DNA of 20,875 nucleotides, taken from the NCBI GenBank assembly GCA_045536305.1, contig JAZSNH010000051.1, forward strand, positions 1 through 20,875, written 5' to 3'. The stretch is from JAISGQ01 sp045536305 (GTDB taxonomy: Bacteria > Bacillota > Clostridia > Oscillospirales > Acutalibacteraceae). Position numbers and translations under genes: made by a program. Positions 1 through 5,720 of this stretch are shown in pieces; position 1 is the stretch's first letter; every line of letters begins with the position of its first letter. The notes beneath the pieces are model-generated. The model had not been told where the DNA came from. It made no database searches and was given only the letters and a program-made list of their open reading frames with translations.

Positions 1-175
1 GTTTTATAACTGCAGTAATTTGTTCAGAGTTATTATTCCACCCAGCATAACATACATCGGCGAAGATGCTTTTACTGGTTGCCGCGAAGACCTTGTGATT
101 TACGGTGAGTTTGGGTCTTACGCCGAGCAATGGGCTAATGAGCATGGAATAATCTTCGGATTGTATGTTTTTTAA
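1..175 (+). CDS. BspA-type leucine-rich-repeat protein, C-terminal fragment (5' part outside window)
   Basis: The reading frame is open from base 2 to a TAA at 173-175 and encodes 57 residues: the last leucine-rich repeat (ITYIGEDAFTGC) and the usual BspA-family tail (LVIYGEFGSYAEQWANEHGI). It is a paralogue of the next gene. Aligned without gaps to that gene's end, I count 47 of 57 identical residues and about 78% identical bases, so the pair arose by tandem duplication. Most base changes are silent. Proteins of this family are usually surface or secreted and are thought to bind other proteins. The N-terminus, and so any signal peptide, is not visible. The next gene begins 12 bases after the stop, with its ribosome binding site overlapping this stop, so the two are probably co-transcribed. 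Confidence 0.85.
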   Translation, partial: FYNCSNLFRVIIPPSITYIGEDAFTGCREDLVIYGEFGSYAEQWANEHGIIFGLYVF

Positions 176-187
176 AGGAGAAAGCCT

Positions 188-1132
188 ATGAAAAGAATTA
201 TTGCTTTGATATTGTTTTTTTCCATGCTCCTTTGTGGCTGTGATATAATTGAGCAAAAACCGGTATCACAGACTGATACTGCAAAGGGAAAGAATAATAT
301 TGTTTCAAGAGATGATTATTTAGATATTGAGTTTAAATACATAAAAGAATATTCGCCCCAGACATCAAATCGTTACCAATTCTGTGCAGCAGAAGAAATG
401 TTTTATCAAAACCTGAGCGATGACGGCACTCTTGTGATCCCCTCTAATATTGACAACACGCCTGTTGCAAGTGTTTGCAATCCATCACGGGAGCTTAAGG
501 CAAAAATCAAATCCATTGTAATAGAAGAGGGAGTCGAATTTATCTATTTAAACGCATTTGCCGAATGTCCGAATCTTACATCGGTTACATTACCCTCTAC
601 ACTTAAAGGCATAGCCTCACAGGCTTTTTTTATGTGTCCCTCTCTTGAGACGATAAACATTCCCGAAAGTGTTGAGTACATTGGAGCTTTGGCATTTTTC
701 GGCTGCGGAAAGCTAACAGGACTTGAATATCCCGAAAGCGCTTACGCAGTTACAGAAGATGCATTTTATTACTGCGAAAATCTGCCGTGGGCACAATGCC
801 CGAACAAGGATTCATTCTGTGCAGAAAGCTATGAAACCATTGGTGCGGAAATCTATGTTCCTGGCTCGGTCAACGCTATCGCACCCGAAGGCTTTGCTGG
901 TTACGCAACAACGGAAGTTCATATGTACAATGGCATTGAGTTAATTGGAGAGCGAGCGTTTTATAATTGTACCGACCTGCGCAGGGTAATTATGCCACCC
1001 AGTGTAACATACATCGGTGAAGAGGCTTTCACGGGGTGTTACGATGAACTTGTGATTTACGGTGAGTTTGGTTCATATGCAGAGCAATGGGCAAATGAAC
1101 ACGGAATAACCTTTGGTCTATATGTATTTTGA
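188..1132 (+). CDS. BspA-type leucine-rich-repeat lipoprotein
   Basis: This 314-residue protein has a lipoprotein signal: basic MKR, a hydrophobic stretch, then L15-C16-G17-C18 as a lipobox, so it is probably anchored to the outer face of the membrane through Cys18. From about residue 100 on it carries LRR_5 (BspA/TpLRR) repeats of the form IPxSVxYIGxxAFxGCxxL, for example around 155-173 and 272-284. The C-terminal tail is LVIYGEFGSYAEQWANEHGI. The ATG at 188 is preceded by AAAGGAG at 174-180. The family is common in gut Firmicutes and Bacteroidetes and in protists, and is associated with adhesion, but no ligand can be inferred here. It forms a tandem pair with the fragment upstream. Whether the pair is cargo of the element to its right or older host DNA cannot be told without the left flank. 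Confidence 0.88.
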   Translation: MKRIIALILFFSMLLCGCDIIEQKPVSQTDTAKGKNNIVSRDDYLDIEFKYIKEYSPQTSNRYQFCAAEEMFYQNLSDDGTLVIPSNIDNTPVASVCNPSRELKAKIKSIVIEEGVEFIYLNAFAECPNLTSVTLPSTLKGIASQAFFMCPSLETINIPESVEYIGALAFFGCGKLTGLEYPESAYAVTEDAFYYCENLPWAQCPNKDSFCAESYETIGAEIYVPGSVNAIAPEGFAGYATTEVHMYNGIELIGERAFYNCTDLRRVIMPPSVTYIGEEAFTGCYDELVIYGEFGSYAEQWANEHGITFGLYVF

Positions 1133-1234
1133 TTAAAGAAAACAGAATAATTTAAAATAAAAGGATAAATAATTTCAATCATAATCCAGACGTTCAACGC
1201 TGAGAGTCGATTGAAAAGAAAGAGTGTTTATACG

Positions 1235-1420
1235 ATGGATGATAAGCAAAGTGAATCGCGATGGATTCGATGTCCTGTTTGCGATGGAAAAACAAGAGTT
1301 AAGGTGTATGATGATACAGTTTTGCTGAATTTTCCACTGTACTGTCCGAAGTGTAAAAAGGAAGTTCGAATTAATGTTGTAAAACTTAAAATGGTGAAAT
1401 GTAAAGAGCCAGACGTATAA
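1235..1420 (+). CDS. Cysteine-rich KTR domain protein of conjugative elements
   Basis: This 61-residue protein matches the Cys_rich_KTR family: W-I-R-CPVCxGKTR at 10-21, then NFPLYCPKCKKE at 32-43 and the closing KEPDV. The two CxxC pairs (Cys13/16 and Cys37/40) suggest a small zinc ribbon. The biochemical role is unknown, but the family is found almost only in Tn916-like and related conjugative elements of Firmicutes, so it marks this region as mobile DNA. I chose ATG 1235 because it gives the usual family length. A TTG at 1211 would add eight residues, and neither start has a strong ribosome binding site (AAAGAG precedes 1235). The gene ends just before a strong terminator and converges with the XRE gene on the other strand. 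Confidence 0.85.
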   Translation: MDDKQSESRWIRCPVCDGKTRVKVYDDTVLLNFPLYCPKCKKEVRINVVKLKMVKCKEPDV

Positions 1421-1424
1421 ACGC

Positions 1425-1463
1425 AGAGCCTGCTTTCCGATTACGGTGAAGCAGGCTCTTTTT
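1425..1463 (+). terminator. Rho-independent terminator after the KTR gene
   Basis: AGAGCCTGCTT (1425-1435) pairs perfectly with AAGCAGGCTCT (1449-1459), followed by a run of T to 1463. It lies between two convergent genes. On the minus strand the hairpin is the same but the T-tract is weak, so it probably works mainly for the plus strand. Confidence 0.9.
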
Positions 1464-1467
1464 ATGT

Positions 1468-1821
1468 TTAATTAACGGTAGTGATTTCTTTGCTGCGCAT
1501 TACTGAAATAACGGATGTGAAAACAGAAATCAGAGCAGCGGCTTCTTCTTCGCTACAGCCTTCGATTAATAGGCGCAGTTCGTTAAGAGCGGGAGATTTA
1601 CGCTGCATTTCAGGATTAAATATTTCCCGTGAATCAAGACGTAATGTGCGAATCAGAGGATATAGAACTTCCAGCTTAGGATTTCCTTTGTAATTTTCGA
1701 TGTTTAACACGGTGCGAGTATCAATATCTGCGGCAGCTGCTACTTCATTCTGTGTTAATCCGAGTCTGCCACGGGCACGTTTTACAGCATCACCTAAATA
1801 ACGAGCATATTCTTCAGGCAT
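1468..1821 (-). CDS. XRE-family helix-turn-helix regulator
   Basis: This is a 117-residue DNA-binding protein. Residues about 8-66 form a Cro/C1-type HTH (LGDAVKRARGRLGLTQNEVAAAADI, then TRTVLNIENYKGNPKLEVLYPLIRTL). The C-terminal 45 residues are helical, acidic and hydrophobic (EEEAAALISVFTSVISV) and may serve for dimerisation. ATG 1821 is preceded on the minus strand by GAGGTGA with good spacing. Small XRE proteins with this layout are common next to KTR genes in clostridial conjugative elements, where they are presumed to control element genes. It faces away from the HTH/recombinase genes, so the roughly 420-base gap upstream may contain both promoters. Its targets are unknown. Confidence 0.85.
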   Translation of the reverse strand: MPEEYARYLGDAVKRARGRLGLTQNEVAAAADIDTRTVLNIENYKGNPKLEVLYPLIRTLRLDSREIFNPEMQRKSPALNELRLLIEGCSEEEAAALISVFTSVISVMRSKEITTVN

Positions 1822-2048
1822 TACAATTCACCTCGGATATATTTTACAATACACCTTGTTTCGATAGAATTCATCACAATACATATCTTTTATGAAGCGA
1901 AATACATGAGGAACTTGTATATGAATGGTGAAATTAGGTACATAAATACGCATACAAAAGTGAATTTCAATGTTATTACGAAGATGATTGTACAGGCAAA
2001 ACTGTATTAGAATACACATTTAAAAGACAATATTGTTTCAATGAATAC
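1822..2048. other. AT-rich upstream region of the XRE gene, no convincing gene
   Basis: This stretch is AT-rich and should hold the promoter of the XRE gene (leftward) and of the HTH leader (rightward). I found no strong sigma-A pair in it. One plus-strand frame is open without an ATG from 1938 through the following hairpins to 2294. Its first part reads like protein (YKSEFQCYYEDDCTGKTV), which could be the remnant of a decayed gene. The minus-strand frame at 1828-2019 has no recognisable features, and I do not call it. Confidence 0.4.
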
Positions 2049-2050
2049 CT

Positions 2051-2080
2051 GACACCCATAGTGTCGGGTGTTTTGTTTTT
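2051..2080 (+). terminator. Terminator-like hairpin in the leader of the HTH gene
   Basis: ACACCC (2052-2057) pairs with GGGTGT (2066-2071), and the alternative GACAC/GTGTC (2051-2055 with 2061-2065) is also possible. TTTTGTTTTT follows at 2071-2080. No complete gene precedes it on this strand, so it would stop a leader transcript or read-through from the left. Confidence 0.55.
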
Positions 2081-2088
2081 GCTTCAAA

Positions 2089-2126
2089 AAAATCACCCCA
2101 TTCACAGCGGAGAAAGGGGTGATTTT
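2089..2126 (+). other. Inverted repeat, 11-base stem
   Basis: AAAATCACCCC (2089-2099) is perfectly complementary to GGGGTGATTTT (2116-2126), with a 16-base loop. The stem ends in a T-run on the plus strand and, because of the flanking A-run, also on the minus strand, so it could terminate in both directions. It is the second of three consecutive hairpins before the HTH gene. Confidence 0.7.
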
Positions 2127-2171
2127 GTGCGAGGGCTTTTGCGCGTTCACAATTTGTTTTCAATTATTTTT

Positions 2172-2200
2172 TCAAAGGGTTCATTAGGTGAACCCTTTGA
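2172..2200 (+). promoter_or_regulatory. Perfect 12-base dyad upstream of the HTH gene
   Basis: TCAAAGGGTTCA (2172-2183), loop TTAGG, TGAACCCTTTGA (2189-2200). The stem is perfect and has no T-tract after it, so it is more likely an operator or a leader RNA structure than a terminator. It lies 42 bases before the start codon of the HTH gene. Confidence 0.6.
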
Positions 2201-2242
2201 ATGCTATGATGCAGCCAGCAAAGGACGAAAGGAGGTGCGGAC

Positions 2243-2569
2243 ATGGAGAATGCGACCGAACGTCGTCGAAAAATACTCGAATTATTGTCGCTGAAGCGTA
2301 AAGTGAAATTAGCCAATCTGATGGAAGAATTTCATGTGAGCAGAAGTACGATAAAGCGAGATATTGAAATCTTATCATGTTCCGCACCGATTTTCACAGT
2401 GCAAGGTAACGGCGGTGGAGTGTATGTCTCAAAAGGATGGTACATAAACCGAGTTTATCTTACACAATGTCAGGAGGCTTTGCTGTTAGAACTTATCGTT
2501 GATCTGGAAATAGATAAACGTGCAGTTATGCAGAGCATACTGGATACCTTTGCGGCACCAAAACGTTAG
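2243..2569 (+). CDS. Small DeoR/HTH_11-type helix-turn-helix protein
   Basis: This 108-residue protein begins with a winged helix-turn-helix of the DeoR/HTH_11 kind: RRRKILELLSLKRKVKLANL at about 7-26, then the recognition segment HVSRSTIKRDIEIL at 31-44. A short wing (GNGGGVYV, 55-62) follows. The remaining 45 residues are helical and too short for the sugar-phosphate sensor domain of true DeoR or the ligand-binding WYL domain, so it is a stand-alone DNA-binding unit. The start is decided by AAAGGAGGT at 2229-2237, just before ATG 2243. Such proteins are frequent accessory regulators in clostridial conjugative elements. The gene is preceded by three hairpins, which suggests controlled expression. 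Its targets are unknown. Confidence 0.8.
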   Translation: MENATERRRKILELLSLKRKVKLANLMEEFHVSRSTIKRDIEILSCSAPIFTVQGNGGGVYVSKGWYINRVYLTQCQEALLLELIVDLEIDKRAVMQSILDTFAAPKR

Positions 2570-3017
2570 GTGCGATTTCTAAAATAGAATATTCAGCATC
2601 TCAAATACTTTAGCTGTATAATGCCTTGCAAAACTGGGCGAGCGACAGGATACGGATACGCCATGACCTCGAAAGTGAGTGAGCGACAAATATCCGACCG
2701 AATATTCACTGTGGTAGTGAATGCGCCATGACCTATGCAGCCTACAATGATACTTCCGTCCAGCCACAGACTCAAGCAATGGGGACGGCCCGTTCAGAAC
2801 GAGGGGGAGGTGGGATAACCTATGACCGTACTAACCGATACGGGTTTGAGATGTTCCCTGCGTCAGGGGTACGGGCGGTAAATATGACGTGAAGAATTGA
2901 CATTAGAATCCGTACGGCAAACTGTGCTCATATAAGTCGAAATGACTTGCCGAAAATTACACGGTTTGCCGTATCATTGTAGTGTTAATTAATAATATAC
3001 AAAGGGGAATCGATAAC
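2570..3017. other. Gene-free, repeat- and hairpin-rich region of the element
   Basis: No convincing gene lies in these 448 bases. The stretch is more GC-rich than its flanks. It contains a direct-repeat pair AGCGACA (2641-2647, 2682-2688), a second pair CGCCATGACCT (2659-2669, 2724-2734), and GAATATTCA twice (2588-2596 region and 2700-2708). There are hairpins at ATTCACT/AGTGAAT (2704-2710 with 2716-2722), CCGTA/TACGG near 2827-2845 and CCCTG/CAGGG near 2859-2871, plus a 14-base inverted repeat at 2913-2973. A 54-codon plus-strand frame (2728-2892, starting MTYAAYNDTS) has no ribosome binding site, and two minus-strand frames overlap it. A structured RNA, an origin of transfer or recombinase binding sites are all possible; I cannot choose between them. 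Confidence 0.5.
2913..2973. repeat. 14-base inverted repeat enclosing a small hairpin
   Basis: TACGGCAAACTGTG (2913-2926) pairs with CACGGTTTGCCGTA (2960-2973), with one position that is a G-U wobble in plus-strand RNA. Inside it, AAGTC (2934-2938) and GACTT (2944-2948) form a second small stem. It lies 44 bases before the small gene at 3018 and 318 bases before the recombinase start. No T-tract follows, so it is not a typical terminator. Confidence 0.75.
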
Positions 3018-3200
3018 ATGAAAAATAACAAAATTGAACTTATAAGCGTTAAACTGATGGGAGATAGGACGACAGTATCTGAATATGCTGTCAGCGAAAA
3101 CTTTTCTATAGTTGTTACGAGCAATTTCAAAGGTGTTCCTTTCAAGGAGGCAATATACCCTGCACTGTTATCGGCAATGAAGAGAATAAAAGAAAAATAA
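3018..3200 (+). CDS. Small hypothetical protein preceding the recombinase
   Basis: This 60-residue protein starts at ATG 3018 after AAAGGGGAA (3001-3009). The frame extends back to a GTG at 2982, but that start has no ribosome binding site. The composition is mixed (VSEYAVSENFSIVVTSNFKGVPFKEAIYPALLSAMKRIKEK), predicting a beta-rich N-terminal part and a C-terminal amphipathic helix, with no membrane segment or cysteine motif. Its position right before a large serine recombinase resembles that of the small TnpW-type proteins of Tn4451-like elements, which are also about 60 residues and of unknown function. The sequence similarity I can see is too weak to name it so. It is probably transcribed together with the recombinase, whose start is 91 bases downstream. 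Confidence 0.65.
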   Translation: MKNNKIELISVKLMGDRTTVSEYAVSENFSIVVTSNFKGVPFKEAIYPALLSAMKRIKEK

Positions 3201-3291
3201 TTTACACATTTGACATTACGGGCGGATAATGTCACAATTCCAAGTGACAGAAAATACCGCATTCCGTAAATCAAAGGAGGACAGCATTACA

Positions 3292-4926
3292 ATGCGGAAA
3301 GATAAATTTAATGTCGGTATTTATGCAAGGTTGTCACGAGATGACAACAACGGAAACCTTGAAAGCATGAGCATAGCAAATCAGCGTCAGATACTAACAG
3401 ATTACGTCACTGAAAAAGGATGGAATCTCGTGGAGTGTTACGTTGATGACGGCTACTCAGGCACAAACTTTGATAGGCCTGATTTTAAACGCCTTCTGAG
3501 AGACATAGAGCGTGGGCGTATTAACTGTGTTATTACAAAGGATTTATCAAGACTGGGACGCAATTATGCTATGACCGGTTACTACACTGATGAATATTTT
3601 CCCGATCACTTCGTGCGTTATATAGCAATCAACGACGGCGTAGATACAATGGGCGCCAATAATGATTTTGCAGCCTTTCATAATGTTATAAATGAATTTT
3701 ATCCTCGTGAGATTTCCAAAAAGGTAAGGCAGGTAAAACGTACAAACGCAGAAAAAGGTTTGTTTATGGGAGGCAGAGCTACCTATGGCTACAAAAAATC
3801 ACCCCAGGATAAACACAAGCTTGTTATTGACGAGGATGCTTCACAAACCGTTGTGAGAGTGTTTGAGCTGTATATCAAGGGATACAGTGTGCGTCAGATT
3901 GCTGAGAAGTTCAATGCAGAAGGCATTATTTGTCCATCTCTTTATTATTATCACAGCAACGGACAGCAGCCGCCTAAAACACTTGAACACTACAAATGGG
4001 GAGCTGCAACAATAACGACAATGCTCACCAACCAGGTGTATTTAGGGAATCTTGTACAAGGGTGTCGGGAGGTTGTTTCCTTCAAAACAAAGAAAAGACG
4101 TGTAATTCCGCAGGAGGAATGGATAATTGTTGAAGGAACTCATGAGCCGATTATTGATAAAGAACTGTGGGATAAAGCTCAGAAGGTTAAGGAAAATCAT
4201 ATCAGAGTTAAGACGCCCAGAAATCGTGAAATTCCTGTTTTTGCAGGACTTGTCCAATGTGCTGACTGCGGTTCATCTATGGCGGCGAGCTTGCGTGGCA
4301 CGGCAGGAAAAGAACAGATTACATACAGATGCGTACGCTATGTAAATAACGGCAAAGGTGCCTGCTCGTCTCATAATATAATGGAAAAGGTTCTTTTACA
4401 GATTGTTATGAACGATATACACGCTTACGGAAGACTTACGAAGGATGAACGTGAGGAGTTCGTAAGACGTGCAGTTGATGTGGTAGGTACGGAAGTCGCA
4501 AGAAAGCGTGATGATGCCTGCAAGACTCTCACACAGATCGAAAAGCGCATTGATGAAATCAACTCAGCAGTCAAAGCTCTTTATTCGGACAGAGTTAACG
4601 GCAAAATGCCAGAAAGCTTCTTTTTTAACCTGATGACCGATTATGAAAATGAGCTTAGTTTGGCAGAAAAGAAAAAAGCCGAGCTGCAGGCTGAGATTCA
4701 GCGTGAGCACGACCAGGATAATGAGATTGCTGCATGGATGAATATGATGAAGAAATTTCTGAGGATAAAACATCTGACTCATGATATGGCTCTTGATCTG
4801 ATAGATTCCATCGTTGTGTCGGAAATCAAAAAGGTAAAAGGGAAGAGGACACAGGAAGTTACTATCAACTACAAGTTCGTAGGTAATCTCAGCTCGCTTC
4901 TGGACAAAACAAAAGATGCTGCATAA
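3292..4926 (+). CDS. Large serine recombinase (TnpX/TndX-like site-specific recombinase)
   Basis: This is a 544-residue serine recombinase that would excise and integrate the element. The N-terminal resolvase domain has YARLSRDD with the catalytic Ser15, the SIANQR motif (27-32), VDDGYSGTNFDRP (51-63) and LSRLGRNY (85-92). It is followed by the recombinase domain (GGRATYGYKK, about 160-169, to about 290). A zinc ribbon follows, with cysteines at 323 and 326 (CADC), 347 and 358, and then a long coiled coil (about 405-475, QIEKRIDEINSAVKALY). The length fits the TnpX/TndX group. I chose ATG 3292 because AAAGGAGG lies at 3273-3280; an in-frame ATG at 3229 would add 21 residues but has only a poor binding site. 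The usual FYARDTSKK segment reads FYPREISKK here. It is the last gene before the tRNA, as expected for an integrase at the element's end. Confidence 0.95.
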   Translation: MRKDKFNVGIYARLSRDDNNGNLESMSIANQRQILTDYVTEKGWNLVECYVDDGYSGTNFDRPDFKRLLRDIERGRINCVITKDLSRLGRNYAMTGYYTDEYFPDHFVRYIAINDGVDTMGANNDFAAFHNVINEFYPREISKKVRQVKRTNAEKGLFMGGRATYGYKKSPQDKHKLVIDEDASQTVVRVFELYIKGYSVRQIAEKFNAEGIICPSLYYYHSNGQQPPKTLEHYKWGAATITTMLTNQVYLGNLVQGCREVVSFKTKKRRVIPQEEWIIVEGTHEPIIDKELWDKAQKVKENHIRVKTPRNREIPVFAGLVQCADCGSSMAASLRGTAGKEQITYRCVRYVNNGKGACSSHNIMEKVLLQIVMNDIHAYGRLTKDEREEFVRRAVDVVGTEVARKRDDACKTLTQIEKRIDEINSAVKALYSDRVNGKMPESFFFNLMTDYENELSLAEKKKAELQAEIQREHDQDNEIAAWMNMMKKFLRIKHLTHDMALDLIDSIVVSEIKKVKGKRTQEVTINYKFVGNLSSLLDKTKDAA

Positions 4927-4956
4927 GCAAAGCATACACAGCATCTTCCGTCTTAA

Positions 4957-4993
4957 AAAGACTATTTCACTCTTATACTCAAAATAGTCTTTT
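4957..4993. terminator. Bidirectional terminator between recombinase and tRNA-Ser
   Basis: AAAGACTATTT (4957-4967) pairs with AAATAGTCTTT (4982-4992). The plus strand runs into TTTT, and the minus strand reads into a T-run opposite the A-run at 4955-4959. It can therefore end both the recombinase and the tRNA transcripts. Confidence 0.8.
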
Positions 4994-4997
4994 GCTC

Positions 4998-5087
4998 TGG
5001 CGGAGAAGGAGGGATTTGAACCCTCGCGCCAGTTACCCAGCCTACTCCCTTAGCAGGGGAGCCCCTTCACCACTTGGGTACTTCTCC
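4998..5087 (-). tRNA. tRNA-Ser (anticodon GCT)
   Basis: On the minus strand the 7-base acceptor stem GGAGAAG (5087-5081) pairs with CTTCTCC, followed by discriminator G and an encoded CCA (5000-4998). The anticodon arm is CTCCC-CTGCTAA-GGGAG, giving anticodon GCT, which reads AGC/AGU serine codons. A long variable arm follows, as in all class II serine tRNAs, and the T arm contains GGTTCAAATCC. The length is 90 bases with CCA. A consensus promoter lies just upstream and a terminator just downstream. The 3' end faces the mobile element, a common arrangement for integration sites, though serine recombinases use tRNA genes less often than tyrosine integrases. Confidence 0.97.
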
Positions 5088-5102
5088 GTAGTGAACGAAA
5101 AG

Positions 5103-5131
5103 ATTATATCATCGATATACCGACAAGTCAA
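5103..5131 (-). promoter_or_regulatory. Sigma-A promoter of tRNA-Ser
   Basis: On the minus strand, TTGACT (5131-5126), a 17-base spacer and TATAAT (5108-5103) stand 15 bases before the tRNA 5' end. This is close to consensus, as usual for stable RNA genes. Confidence 0.85.
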
Positions 5132-5149
5132 GCACAAATTGAACTATAT

Positions 5150-5186
5150 TTAAAAAATATTGCGGACGGAAATGAACCGTCCGCAA
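5150..5186 (-). terminator. Terminator after ybeY
   Basis: TTGCGGACGG (5160-5169) pairs with CCGTCCGCAA (5177-5186) around a 7-base loop. On the minus strand it is followed by ATTTTTT. It lies 13 bases past the ybeY stop and ends the phoH-ybeY transcript. Confidence 0.88.
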
Positions 5187-5199
5187 ATAATATGAGTGT

Positions 5200-5697
5200 C
5201 TATTCGGTCGCGTAGCTTTCGTCTCTGGGGAGACCGAGCATTATCATAACAGTCTCTTCCTTTTCGCGCATATGTACCGCCTCAAGGCCGCCCTGTTCGT
5301 GGTCATAACCGAGAAGATGGAGCATAGAATGTGCGGTTAAATAACCCATTTCACGCTGGAAGGAATGACCAAAGCGCTCTGCTTGTTCTACAGCACGTGG
5401 AACACAAATAATAATATCGCCCAATTGCTGTGCACCTGTTTCGGGGTCGATATCCCATTTGCCGTTTTCACCAAGAGGGAAGGAGAGCACATCTGTAACG
5501 GAATCGATATTGCGGTGTTCTCTGTTTATTTCCTGTATTCTGTCATTATCGACAAATGTAACGCTTATATCTGCAGGCCCTTCAAAATTCTCAAGCTTAA
5601 GAACAGCGTTGCAGCATCTGCGAATCAACAGACGTATACCGGTAGGTATCTTGACTGCTTTCTGGTCGTTTGTAATATAAACTCTGATCTTATCCAT
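5200..5697 (-). CDS. ybeY: Endoribonuclease YbeY (rRNA maturation factor)
   Basis: This 165-residue protein is a zinc-dependent endoribonuclease involved in 16S rRNA 3'-end maturation and ribosome quality control in the cytoplasm. The metal-binding signature of the UPF0054 family is plain: HSMLHLLGYDHE (about 127-138), with three zinc-binding histidines. VTDVLSFPLGE (about 67-77) and LGDIIICVPRA (about 92-102) are further family blocks. The family's usual length is about 150-170. ATG 5697 follows CGGAGGT on the minus strand. It lies 23 bases after phoH and is surely co-transcribed with it. In many Firmicutes the gene for the membrane phosphohydrolase YqfF/PgpH sits between phoH and ybeY; it is missing here. 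The usual followers dgkA, cdd and era are also absent from this side, which instead carries the tRNA and the element. Confidence 0.96.
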   Translation of the reverse strand: MDKIRVYITNDQKAVKIPTGIRLLIRRCCNAVLKLENFEGPADISVTFVDNDRIQEINREHRNIDSVTDVLSFPLGENGKWDIDPETGAQQLGDIIICVPRAVEQAERFGHSFQREMGYLTAHSMLHLLGYDHEQGGLEAVHMREKEETVMIMLGLPRDESYATE

Positions 5698-5720
5698 TTT
5701 TTTACCTCCGTTAAATTGTG

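Larger units (their letters stand above)
1..4997. mobile_element. Right-end part of an integrated conjugative or mobilizable element
   Basis: The module KTR protein, XRE regulator, HTH regulator, small protein, large serine recombinase is typical of integrative elements in gut Clostridia. It abuts the 3' end of a tRNA gene, with unmistakable chromosomal genes beyond. The right boundary should fall between the recombinase stop (4926) and the tRNA (4998). The left boundary is outside the window, and no relaxase, coupling protein or transfer gene is visible, so self-transfer cannot be judged. Whether the two LRR genes belong to the element is inference. No attachment-site duplication can be tested with only one end in view. 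Confidence 0.6.

Noticed and set aside
1828..2019. Minus-strand frame of 63 codons upstream of the XRE gene
   Set aside because: AT-rich, Ile/Phe/Cys-rich translation without family features and without a ribosome binding site; it occupies the expected promoter region.
2579..2779. Minus-strand frames of 60 and 66 codons in the gene-free region
   Set aside because: Two overlapping frames in different registers, neither with a ribosome binding site or a recognisable family; more likely open by chance in a repeat-rich stretch.
2571..2981. Group II intron remnant (GTGCG-like start at 2571, many stems)
   Set aside because: No domain V signature and no reverse transcriptase frame can be seen, and the 5' resemblance is only five bases.
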